Assembly: GCA_963678675.1 (NCBI GenBank)
Contig: OY783193.1
Coordinates: 32,960,430-33,024,429, forward strand
Length of the DNA: 64,000 bases
From: Xiphydria camelus
Taxonomy: Eukaryota > Arthropoda > Insecta > Hymenoptera > Xiphydriidae
Reading direction: 5' to 3'
Below the pieces are notes generated by a model that was given only the letters and a program-made list of their open reading frames with translations, made no database searches and was not told where the DNA came from. A program made the translations under genes and the position numbers. Below are positions 20,212-31,500 of this stretch, one piece after another. How positions within the stretch are numbered: the stretch's first letter is position 1; each line of letters opens with the position of its first letter.

Positions 20212-20727
20212 TTATCGCAAGGCGTTCTTCTGGTGGTAGAGCTTTCGGCTCTTTTTTGTAAGGTAAGGTGAGGTAAACTTCGACCGCCCATGTTCTTGAA
20301 GCAGGTAGATACCGTCGTCTATCTGAAGGATACGGAGATTAGAGTACCTGTCGAAAAGGTTCTTGCTCTTTGCTCTCGCCGTTTCGAGGTTTTCCATTGC
20401 CATAGCCTGGATAGTGGCCTGGATAGTAATTATCGTGAAGAGGTCATCGAAATATTGGATACATGTGCGAAGCACCCGTTGATCTGAAAACTCTGAAGGA
20501 ATTCGAGCCCTTCTTCCAAAAATTAGTTCATGAGATGTGAATTCGGTAGCTTCGTAGACAGAGGTGTTGTATGAAATCATACCAAATCTAATCCACTTAT
20601 CCCAATTTCTTTTTACGCAGTAATATTTCAGATATTCAATGAATGTGTGATGAGCTCTTTCTAAGGATCCCAAAAATTGTGGGTGATAAGCGGTTGACTT
20701 TATCTTTACAGACCTTATTTGACGCAT
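20212..20727 (-). pseudogene. Ty3/gypsy integrase fragment
   Basis: The 171-codon frame begins with KSTAYHPQFLGSLERAHHTF, the region around the catalytic glutamate of retroviral-type integrases (usual form Y-H-P-Q-x-x-G-x-x-E-R). It continues with WIRFGMISYNTSVYEATEFT and ELIFGRRARIPSEF. After about residue 70 it reads a degraded C-terminal domain. No other parts of the retroelement are nearby. It lies just outside the left end of the large EnSpm element. Confidence 0.88.
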
Positions 20728-20928
20728 AAGAACTATGAAAATGTATTCTCGATATACTATATTTTAATAAAAAAATTATTGCAATGGAATTGAAATAAAT
20801 GATGAAATAATAAATATAACGCAAAAATATAATTAAACGTACTTTTTATTATTACAAGTTAGTTGAATATAAGCAAATATATAGGTATATATATATATAC
20901 GTACAAGGGTTACCCAGCTAGCAGACTC

Positions 20929-21140
20929 ACGTCATTATGACGTCATAAATTGGTCAGTGTAGACGTCATAAGGACCATGTAAATGACGTCAGAGGTACGT
21001 CTTTTCGACGTTACAATGTCGCAGCCCACTAACGTCATTAGAAGAAGTCATTATGACGTCTTGTAATGACGTCTTTTTGTCGGAAAAATTACCTATGTAT
21101 TACGGATATATGACGTCATTCTGACGTCTTATTGATGGAA
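20929..21140. repeat. Subterminal tgacgtca-type motif array, left end
   Basis: About ten copies of gacgtc or tgacgtca-like palindromes occur within roughly 210 bp, spaced irregularly. The matching array at the right end (46690-46810) is inverted relative to it. Such arrays usually bind the element's own transposase or accessory protein. Confidence 0.8.
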
Positions 21141-21174
21141 AAATTACCTATTTATCATGGATATATGATGTTAT

Positions 21175-21415
21175 TATGACTTATCACGGATATATTATGA
21201 CGTAAAAAGTTTATTTCTCAAAAAATGTATTCTTGATAAAATGTTTGTGCTTAAAGGTAAACTAATTTTTTAATTGTTAAATTTGAAGTATATTATCTAA
21301 TAATTAAAAAATTAGTTTGCTTTTAAGAATAAAAGAATAAAACAAAAGAATAAAATTTTTGAGAAATAAATTTTTTATGTCATAATATATATCCGTGATA
21401 AATAGGTCATTTTGG
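21175..21415. repeat. Foldback repeat inside left end of the EnSpm element
   Basis: The stretch beginning tatcacggatatattatgac is repeated in inverted orientation ending near 21400 (gtcataatatatatccgtgata). Further internal symmetry surrounds actaattttttaatt. The arms are about 45 bp or more. It may be a separate MITE or a fold-back piece of the element's own subterminal region. Confidence 0.7.
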
Positions 21416-24219
21416 AAATTAAGGAATAACTTATGCTTTGTAAATAGACGTTAAAATTTGATAGTCTTATATTTTTTTTTTCAAATTTTTAGGCTCGTTT
21501 TGTGGGGTACGATACATTTTGCTAGATCCCTGTAAAAAGTAAAGAAAAGGAAGCGAAAATTAAACCACTGCCAGAGGATTTTTTAGGTCAAAGGGAATAG
21601 AGTCAGCTAGACAAAAATACCACCTAATAATGCACTATATATCCTTTTGAGTTTTTAGATGATATATTATATGTACTGTAAATACTATATATTATATTCT
21701 CTATAAATGAAACAACTGAAAAAATTTAAACCACATATATTTCTGATTATGTAGAAGTGCACAAACTCGAAATATAAACTCGAAATACATCATCCAAGAA
21801 ATAAGTATTACAAAAAATTGAGACAAGTTGTAAGAGTCGTACAGTATTACACAAAAATTGTCGTGGAGTATGTAGAGAATAAATAATAATTGTAATTAAT
21901 TACAGGGTCAACTGGGTGTCCAGTAAATGGTGGACCCCACTTGGGGAACTGGTAGATCGTGTGAAAAAAATAGAGAATAACATTTAACAATAACAAAATT
22001 ATTGTTGTTTACTTTAATTCAAAATGTATAAAGAAGTATTTTATTTATTCCGCTGGTAGCGTATAAAGTAAAGGAAATGCAGCAAACGATCCTCTTTTAA
22101 TGGGTACTACTACATATTTTGTTATAATTTCAGTGACTTCCCATATTTCATAAACGCCAGACAAGTTACTAACAGCGCTTTTTTGCAACTTACTAGATCT
22201 AATTATTGGATATGAATAGAAGTCTTTATAGTCTTTAAAGTGTTTTCCTATTAGAAAGGTCGATCCTTCAGAGTCAACAGATATATTGTTAATTTGCACT
22301 ACCTTATTACTTTTTACAAGGCAATAAGCATCAGCAAATTTGTAAGAGTAAATTGAGAAGCGCATTCCTTTAAGTAACATACTTTTAAATTGTTTATAGA
22401 GAATATTACCTGATGCATTTGGCTCATTGAAGTGTTCAAAAAAGTACTGCGTGTCAAGAGTAATATTTTGCTGAATTGTAATTTCAGTCGATTCTTTCAA
22501 CCTTCGGTAGATTTGCTGTAACGGATTGGTCGGGGAACGAACATATAAGTCTTGATCTTGCCTAAATAATTTTCAAACGCAAATGCCGAAAAATTATCTA
22601 GTGGCCCGAAAATGTCAACTTCATCAGCTAAATGACATAACGCATGAACATTATAAACAATGAATTGAAGGCCATAAATTCTTTTACACTGCTTTACAAA
22701 TTTACTTAAAATATCTTTAGCTAATTTGCTACCGAGATTAGATAAATTTCGGTCTGATGACAGGATTGACACTCCAAAATGTAGCATTAAGAAATGCTCA
22801 TATAAGTCTTCATCTATTCTGTTGAGTAGAACCAGAGGACCCAAATATAACAAAAAAGACCTAAACTCTGTTGCTTTCCAGCGGGATAATTCTTGGAAAC
22901 CCCTCGGTTTTCTGTTAAAATCGGTTGGAATATATGATTTTAAAGTTATTAAATAATCTGACATATCCAAAATTATCTTGTTTTGAACCCGTACATCTAA
23001 ATCGCCACTAATCCAAGACGTTAACATTTTTTTCATTACGCCGAGACAAACACTGTGCATATAATCAATAGGACACTTAGTCACTAAACCAATATTCAAC
23101 TTCAATAATGGTGAAATACCTGTATGATGGTCTTCATCTATTTGTAACAAGAATGATTCGTCTGTTCTTTTTTTTCCAAAACGCTTTCATAGGTCATTCT
23201 TCCATTCAAATGGTATCCTTCAACTGTACATTTGTCACAAGCGGAGTAGCCCCCATGTGACTTGGTACATTTAACAAACGCACGGGCTGGACAATCACAA
23301 ATAAAACTGTGAACCTTAACAATATAATGTTTGTTATCATAACTAAAACCGTTCGTTAATAGATCTCCAAGTTCATTCACAAAATCTTTTAAGAACTCAT
23401 TTAATGTGTTTGGTTTAGAATTCCCACAAAATATAGCAACTACAAAAGGACTAAGATTTACATTGTAATTTTTTATTTGCCCTAAAATTGGCCACAATTG
23501 GAGAGACGAACTATGAAATAATGGTAGGCCGTCGATATTAAAAGCAATGAAAATAATGTTTGAATGGAAGTTATTTGCTGAATACAAAAAATTGTTGAGA
23601 AACCACCTGATCCCAAAGTAGAACATTTTTCCGTTATTTAAACAGTTGAAACCACATTTAACAACAGGTGTTTGTAAAAGAGTGCGCAGGTCTGGATGTA
23701 AAGGAACTAAAATCCGTAACAGCTTGTTAATAGAAGAACTGGGAATGTTATCAGCAACAGCCCACTGCCTCAACGAATTTCTAAGATCCAATCTATTATT
23801 GATAGCACTATTTTCAGGACTATGTTCATGACGTAATTCTATATTTAACACTGCACTGGCATTTTCATCAGTAAAAGACTCGGAATCGGACAAAATATCG
23901 TTAATTTCATTCGAAGTATTTGAATTGATGATTGCTTCTAAGTTCGTTTCATTGTGGCTTAATGTATTAATAGATTTACTTGAATTTGTTGAAGGTTCTA
24001 CATTCTTACTTATATCTCTAAAAGTTGGACTGACGTAAGAACTATGATATTGTAGCATCTTAACCCGTTCGCTCACGAATTAATTTTTGTACAGCAATAA
24101 AATTGATAATGTATATTCCAGCTGTTCTATTTTTAAAATAATTTTTAGTAAAAGTACAATTTTTCAAAAAGTTACTGTTTTTGAGTTTTGAGCATGTCCA
24201 CGAACGTGGACATCGTGAG

Positions 24220-27200
24220 CTAACGGATGTGGGTTATAGTGATATAGCTGTCACATAAAACCTTAAACCTTATTTCAGCATAAATAAAAGCCAATGAAAT
24301 TAAATCATAGTTTATTCCTGGTGGTATTTCAAAAAAAAAATTTGAATTTTTTGTAAGGCACAGATGTACATTACATTTCGAACACATCGTTCTTGATTTG
24401 CCCTTACAGTTCGGGAATTTACATCTTGTCCCATATTCCTGATCATCAAATTGAGGAAAATGATCTACTCTATCAAACCGGACATCTGAAATTGGTCTAA
24501 TGTCACGCATCTTTTTCAAAGTCTTTGGCGTAGTTTCAATTTCTTCGAGAGGCATTGACGTTGGACGCCCCCTTTTTCGCGTAGGCGTTTTGTTTCGGGA
24601 TAGGATCAATGCTTCAGCAATATTAGCTCGAAAATGAAGCAAGTCTAATATTTGATTTTGTTCTACACCTACAGTCCCTTGCCATATTATTAGACTCATG
24701 CTTAAAAATGAAGTTTTTCTGGCTTATAACACGTCAGTAGACATTAACAACGCTATTTCATGATGAAACGTCAAAATTTATTATAAATACAATAAATGTC
24801 ACATAGAAAATTAGAAATTTACATCGAAATGAAATCTTTTTAGATGAAAATACATTTTTTTGCAAAAATCAGTATTTTGTATGACCACCTTTCGCAGCCA
24901 ACACAGCTTCAACGCGACGTGGTATACTGCTTATACAGCTTTGAATTTTTATTTTGATCTCTGGGTTATGTTTCCAAGTGTCATTAAGTATATTGATCAA
25001 CTCTTGCTTGGTTGTAGGGGCTTTCATCCTAACCTCAGATTTCAAAAACTCCCAGACGTTCTCGATGGGGTTCATGTCAGGCGAATTTCCTGGCCAGTCG
25101 AGAATATCTACTTTTTTTTCAGCTAAAAATTTTGTAATTTTGTGTGCACGATGGCAAGGCGCACCATCATGCATAAAAATTGGCTTTTCTCGTTTCTTGA
25201 ACCATTTTTTCACTTGAGGAAGCAGCTGAGTTTCCAAAACTTTCTGGTATTTTTCGGCATTCATTGTACCTTCGACAACGTATAAGGCCCCTGGTCCCTT
25301 ATAACTGATAACTGACCATACCATTACCGACGGAGGATGTTTAATGGTCGGCACAATGCAGTCTGGCTTATATTTCTCATTTGACCTTCGCCGTACAAAC
25401 TGCGATTTGTCGACCAATACTTGGAAAATCGACTCGTCCGAAAAACATACCTGAAAAATGTCATAGAATTTAGATTTAACAATATCTACAGTACAAGAAC
25501 AACTTGAATATAGTTATATAGCATTTATTTACCTTCCTCCAGTCATCAGTCGTGAAATCCTTGTATTTTCGTGCCCATTGGTATCGCTTTGATATCATAG
25601 CAGGTGTAAGTCTTGGTTTGCGTGCTGGTCTACGTCCAATAAGACCCTCTTCTGCTAACCTCCGCTGCACTGTTCTTTGCGAAACTTCAATGCCGGGTTC
25701 AAGAACTTTTTTTGCAAGAATTTTTATCGGCAGTTTTCGATTTTCAACACAAATATTGCGAATTTTTCGGTCACTTCTCACTGTCGTGATTCTCCGACGA
25801 CCGCACGCACCTTTACGTTTGGCTCTCAGATCTTCACCGAGGTCTATTTTTTGTTTTATTCGTTTGACAGAACTTTGAGAAACTCCAACAATTCGCGCTA
25901 TTTGGTATTGCGACATGTTTCGTGCTTCCAGCATGCCGGAAATTCGACCAACTTTTATTGGCGACAAATCAGACACTTTTCCCATTCTGAAATTGTTTTT
26001 TTATCATAATATGGCCTCAAAACGTGTAAATATATACTTTGACATGTTGTTTTGTCAACAATAAACTCACCTTATGAAGTGGAAAAGAGTTTTACAAGAG
26101 AAAACGCTATTGAAACACGTTAAATTGTTGAATTGCACTATCAAACTGAAACTCTGTTTTTCAGGTTACATGTCATTTTCGCGATAATCGATGTGAGTCA
26201 TCGATTACCAACATGATCAGTGTTGCCAAAACGATAAAAGTGCCCGCGATATTCAAAAACCCAAGTTCTACCAACATATCTACAAAAAGTTCATATTAAC
26301 AACAAGAAATATCAAGTAAAAGTGTAGATTTGCAGCATGAGTCTAATAATATGGCAAGGGACTGTAAAGCCAAGGCCTTTTGCTTGTACTGCAGCCAGGA
26401 ATTCACGCATGCTATATCTATAGCATGAGTGAACATTCGGAGTGTCCATTTCTTAGAGCGTACAAAAGATCTGTAAATTGTGATCAAAAAGTCCATTTTG
26501 TCGACCCCTCCCATATGTAAATTATAGTTTTTTACAACTTCTGGCCGTGTGATTTGTATGTACGTCTTCTCTTTTTTTCCCCATCGTTTACAGTTATCCT
26601 CATTCCCGATTCCCATGAAATTAGATGCCAAAGTAACGGCTTTATTGTCAAACCACTTTGTCAATATTACCTCACCATCCTCGCTAATCAACTGCTCAGA
26701 TGTTCCTCGCCCCTTTTGTTGTAAAACCTTGTCAGTGGAAAAAGGTGGAGATTTAAACCTATCTAATCGAGCAGTTCCTGATGCCCAAATATTGCGTCGT
26801 CGTAAATATTGAAGTAAGTTATAATTTGAAAAATAATTGTCATAGTAAAGCTGGCAATTGTTAACAGTTATTCTTCTCGCCAATGTAGCAACTACACTGG
26901 CGCCCAATCCCATATATTTTAAACAATCTTTGTCAAGTTCTGTTGTTGCCCCTTGATATAAAATAAAGTCATAAAGTAATCCACTACTGCCGCAAAGAGC
27001 AAACATTTTAATTCCCAGAGGACAAGGTTTGCCCTTTACATATTGCTTCACATTCAGTTGGCCTTTGAATGGGACCATTTGTTCATCGATACTCAAATGA
27101 CATTCTAATGGAAGCTCCAAGCACGCGGTTCTTATGCAATTATAAAGAGGGCGTATTTTCCAAAAACGATCATCATTGTCTGGTTTCTCGTCATTGTTTA

Positions 27201-27907
27201 CAAAATGTATATGCTGCCGTATTTTATAAAATCTATTGACTGGCATGTTATCAGCTACCAGAGGAATTCGCAGTCTAGGTTCCCAGTAATTTTTTATGCG
27301 GGGATAATGAGTATTACCCATTACAATATGTATCCCCACAAATATTTTTAGTTCTTCAATATTTGTAAATTGAAATCGTGTAGATTGCTGCACAGCATAC
27401 AGATTTGTGTTTTCAACCATCAACTTATATAAATCCTCAGTGAAGTATTGTGAAAAAAAATGCATTGGATTTTCCAAATTCGTATCTTCGTATGAGTCAT
27501 CTAATGACTGTTGTTTATACCATGTGATTGGTGGCGTTTGATATGTAACATTTTTCTTCCATTTTATATCAATTTTTTTCGTCAGATCATTATCTACATA
27601 AAAATCACCTGTGTTTGCAGTTATTTCATTTTCAGGTGCTTCATCTACAAAAAAATAATAATATATAATATAGTAATATGTAATAATAATATAGTAATAT
27701 GTAATAATAATATTGCTATATAGCAATAACAAACAATTATTAGTTTACATACCTTCTGGTTCTAATAATACATCATCAACTCCCCAAGCATCGTCTTCAA
27801 ACACGGCGATATCAGCAGGATCACCAATATCGGATAAATTTTCTAGAGCTTCCAACAGTTCATTTTCTGTTAGTGGTCTATTTTGACACGAATTCTTTCG
27901 AACACCT
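24220..27907 (-). CDS. piggyBac transposase, split by intron and Tc1 insertion
   Basis: An N-terminal acidic exon (27907-27751) is joined by an intron rich in ATA repeats (27650-27745) to the main exon. The main exon has the catalytic aspartates in HLSIDEQMVPFKG, YYDNYFSNY and MGGVDKMD. Removing the Tc1 element and one TA joins QYKQKALAL to GVEQNQILDLLHFRA in phase. The protein ends with the cysteine-rich zinc domain (CKFPNCKGKSRTMCSKC and HLCL). No stop or shift is seen elsewhere, so the enzyme would be intact without the insertion. The exact start is uncertain, because ATG 28020 overlaps the terminal repeat region. piggyBac excises precisely at TTAA, leaving no scar. Confidence 0.85.
24672..26364 (-). 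mobile_element. Tc1-like transposon inserted in piggyBac A
   Basis: Identical 31-bp inverted ends (cagtcccttgccatattatt and onward) lie at 24672-24702 and 26334-26364, flanked by TA on both sides (24670-24671 and 26365-26366). The CAGT start is typical of Tc1 elements. It interrupts the 3' part of the piggyBac transposase. The near-perfect ends suggest a fairly recent insertion. Confidence 0.94.
24869..25985 (-). CDS. Tc1 transposase, DD34E, with one intron
   Basis: The first exon (25985 to about 25530) encodes a paired-type helix-turn-helix domain (QYQIARIVGVSQSSV) and a GRRR-type hook (GACGRRR). A GTAAAT donor and TTTTTCAG acceptor remove about 80 bp. The second exon continues CFSDES with the first catalytic aspartate, then MHDGAPCH and SPDMNPIENVW with the glutamate. 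Total about 345 codons, a normal length. No defect is visible, so the enzyme may be active. An intron in a Tc1 transposase is less usual and supports transcription from a nuclear copy. Confidence 0.9.
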
Positions 27908-28530
27908 ATAAAAATGCGGTATATTTCCAAATACGAGAAAAATTGTATTAGATTTATCTGCCATTGCTCCCGCAACACTTTGCTCACGATGTCCACAATT
28001 GTGGACACACTTTCAAACAAACAAATAGTCTACAACGTATATGTATAGCACAATTTAATTACACTTATCACGAAAGACACTCTTTCTGTACAGTAAATAA
28101 AATTTTTGGCATAGAACTGTCAAATAATATAGATCGCAAAACACTAGAAGAGAAGCTCTGGTACATAGAATTGATAGATCTAGATCGATTACTGAAATAT
28201 TGTAAACAAAAGTTCTGCTTTTCATCACAGATGGCGGTATATGCCTTATACCGTCGTTATAATGTCCATAAATGTACTTCCTGTGAACAAACGGTCAAGA
28301 TTCAAATTCATGTCCTTATAAATAATACATTAATCGCGTGTCCACGTTTGTGGACACTATGAGCGAAAGGGTTAACATTTTTTGCAACTCGGCGGTAAAT
28401 TTGCCGATCTCCTACAACTTTTTTATAATACTTTACTTCTGGCTGTGACATTTTAAATAAGGAATAAACAAACGCAACAGAACTGAATCTTAAATGTTAT
28501 CGAAACAGCACTAAATATCAACGGTATAAC

Positions 28531-31500
28531 TTATTCTTGTTTACGATTTTTGAAAGTGAGTCTTTGAGGAGCGTGTTTTAACCACACTTTGATTACGTCC
28601 TCGATGTCCTTCTCTTTTACAGGATCGTGGACCGCTTTAACTGAACCTTAAAAACAATAATATACCTAATATCAAAACAGGTTCGAACTAAAATAGACAT
28701 AAATTTTAATGTAAGAAAATGATATTCCACACACACACACACACACATCAGTGTATGGCATAGGGCTTATTCCATAGTTTGGCAAAATTAAAGAGCAAAA
28801 GAATATCATAAAAGCCTGCACATCGCCCAGTTCAAAAATTTTAACTTAGTTTCAAAAAATTACTTTTTTGGACTTCTTAATGCAAACATTTTTATTTTTA
28901 TAAACAGATTGATTGCTTGCAAATAATTATTCTGATACGACTTTTTTGTTATAACTACCTACGTTGTTCTCCTTACTCTATTTTTTTATATAACTACTTT
29001 TAGAAACTTAGATGTAATGAATCAATGAGTAAGGCAGAATCGTTTCAGTGATGTGAGAACAAGTTAATATTCAATATAAATGCAGTACTCACCAATAATA
29101 ACGGTTTTCAATTTTGTATTAGCAAATGCCTCTTTAGCGAGCCTTTTTCCATAAAAACTAAATAACTTTGCCACATTGTCGGTAATAACACTTCTTAATA
29201 TTCTGTTGGTAGACGTTGTAATATCTGTAGCGGCTTTTGATGTACAAAAGGATATCTGAAATAAAAGGAACATTATTAGTTTTGTAGCAGCAGCATGAAC
29301 CAAGGTGTACCATTAGTAAAAAAAACTTAACAAATGAACTTACCAGCATCAGAACATTCTTTTTATCTAATTTGAGATAATCCTCAAGTTCAGTGAAATC
29401 ATGCTCAGTCCGTAAGGGCAATTCCACCGGAAAATCTTCTGGAAGCGATCCTGATTCTTTTAAGGTAACCTTCTTTTCGGTCAATAAAGATAAAATCTTT
29501 TTGTTTTGTTCTTTTATAAAGTACAACTGCGTCAACACGTTCTGAAATACTAATAATAGTATTAGTAATATAATACTATTGAATATAAATGTCTATATAG
29601 AGGTGTATACCTGTATCCTCATTCGCGCTAGATGTACCAGGTCTTGCAAACCGTGGAGTTTCACAGACTAAAAATCATATCAATTTTATTTAATTAAGAA
29701 TTAAGAAAATTGATGTTAAGTAGGTACCTGAAGCACTATTTGAATTAGATTCCGACTGAGGCGGCGGGGTCCGAACAGGGGTCCTAATTTCGGTCCTAAT
29801 GGCTAAAAAGAAACAATATATTTAATATACACACGCAGTTCATTCAGAGTGTATTCCGGAAATAGTTGTAGAAAATGAAATGAGATACTCTGGAGCCAAT
29901 TTCAGTTAGAGGGGTTCTTTGTGTATTTTTTTCGACCGGACCATTCCCTACAATACGAGCCCCTTGAACATTGAAATTAAAGTAAGTAGGTATTTTACTT
30001 TTCTCTAAAACGCCTCGATTAAAAAAATATTTAGTGGAGAATGCACCATTCACATCGATCGGAGAAAATTGTATGAAAAACCCCCCTAAAATCAGCTCCG
30101 GAGAACCCCATTTCATTTATGAAAACTATTTCCGAAACACCTTGTGTGTATATTGGAAAATTAATACCTGAAAAATTACTTGCGTTTGGCAACGATTTTA
30201 CTTTTACTGATTTAGTGGACTGCTGGGATATGGTGGATTCATTATATCTACAAAGTTTTTAAGAGTAGTTACATAAAAATAGATGGGAAGATCAATATAG
30301 GTAGAAGGTGGTCCACATATCTTATCCTATCCCCTTATCTCGGAAAATATTAGATACGAAAACAATTTTTAAAAGTTATGTGGGTGAAGGAAATTTTTAA
30401 TTTTGTATAATTTCATTTGTACAGGATGTTTGCGAAAAATGAATTTTGATCAAATTTCTTTTAATGGAACTTAAATGGAACACCATATATTTTTATAGTT
30501 ATTTAATGTTTTTGTGAATAGTAAGGGACACACCCGTTTTATTATTTACCTGATACTATTACAACTTTCAACTTCTATTAACGATGGCTTTTTTAATGGT
30601 AAATCACCATCATCATCGCTAGACGAAATGAATCGGGTCGGCCTCTTTGTATATCGGCGTTTCTTAGTTATATGTTCATTAGTATCATCATATGCATCTG
30701 TTGCTAAATCGGATGTGACTTCGGCCAATTTTAATTTTTCATCTGCTATTTCCAGATTATCTAAAAATATAGAAAAAAATTGAAGAATTATACCTACCTA
30801 TAATAATCTGCTTAAAAATATAATAATACCTATATAGGTATATAACCGCGCTATCAGGCCTGTAGCCAGCTTTTGCTACTGAGGGGGCAACAATTTTTAC
30901 AAAAAACTAACGTAAAATTTTAGCACATATTTTAATATAAAATAATAAAACAGTTCCAGTTTTATATTTCAGTTCCTGAAAAATGAAGTGAAAAATAAAA
31001 CTTGAATAATAAATAAAATTTCTTATTACAAATAAACTTCTTAAACAAGTATTATAAAACTATAGTAAAGTATGTTGAAGTCAATATTTTTTGTTCTATT
31101 TTTTTTAAACGCTAAAAAACCAAATTGGTTTAATTAAATTTTTTTGACAATGCAAATTTTGATAGGAGGGCCAAACAAAATCGACTTGTTTTTGCGTTTT
31201 TTCGAAAAAATATTTCCTTGGAAGTTATCGGCTCTGTTTCGTTTTCGTTGGGTCACCCTGTATAGCTTTTAACCTATGGCGTAAAAGTGTCTACTGATTT
31301 TATATAGACTCCGTTTTTCTGTATCAGGATCCTGTAGAGTTTTTAAAGCCTTTCTATAACATTTTTGGTCTTTTGTGGGCGGCCAAAAAACCTCCCTTTT
31401 TCTAGGTGTTAACCCGTAACCAGTGATGTACCTTTTTTGTTTCATAAACACCGATGTGGAGTCTCAGAGACTCCTCTTGCAAAAGTGGGCTGTCAAACTC

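Larger units (their letters stand above)
24064..28371 (-). mobile_element. piggyBac A (contains a Tc1 element)
   Basis: TTAA flanks the element (24060-24063 and 28372-28375). The inverted ends begin ccc, then gttcgctcac on the left and tttcgctcat on the right. Without the Tc1 insertion it is about 2.6 kb, a usual piggyBac size. A motif gtccac...gtggac recurs near both ends (24195, 27992 and 28340) and is likely a subterminal binding palindrome. It sits within the first coding exon of the tnp2 gene. Confidence 0.92.
22045..28451 (-). pseudogene. tnp2-type (Transposase_21) transposase, EnSpm/CACTA
   Basis: Coding begins at ATG 28451, runs to 28376, and resumes at 24059 after piggyBac A and one TTAA are removed, reading through the site in phase. 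It continues to 22045. Conserved blocks are an early arginine/lysine segment, FICDCPARAFVKCTKSHGGY with YSACDKC (zinc-binding type), DYMHSVCLGVMKKML, a tryptophan-rich middle and a C-terminal region ending LYTLPAE. These match the tnp2 class of CACTA transposases, which cut DNA at the element ends. Two single-base shifts break the frame: one in an A8 tract at 23173-23180 and one near 22537. About 780 codons in all, close to full length. Its start lies 79 bp downstream of the DUF4806-type gene's stop. Confidence 0.75.

Noticed and set aside
27650..27720. CRISPR-like short repeats
   Set aside because: This is a simple AT/ATA microsatellite in the piggyBac A intron. There are no regular spacers, and the genome is eukaryotic.
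30420..31265. Single MITE bounded by tacaggatg and caccctgta
   Set aside because: The interval contains a genuine exon of the DUF4806-type gene and the end of its first exon, so the two similar tips are not the ends of one insertion.
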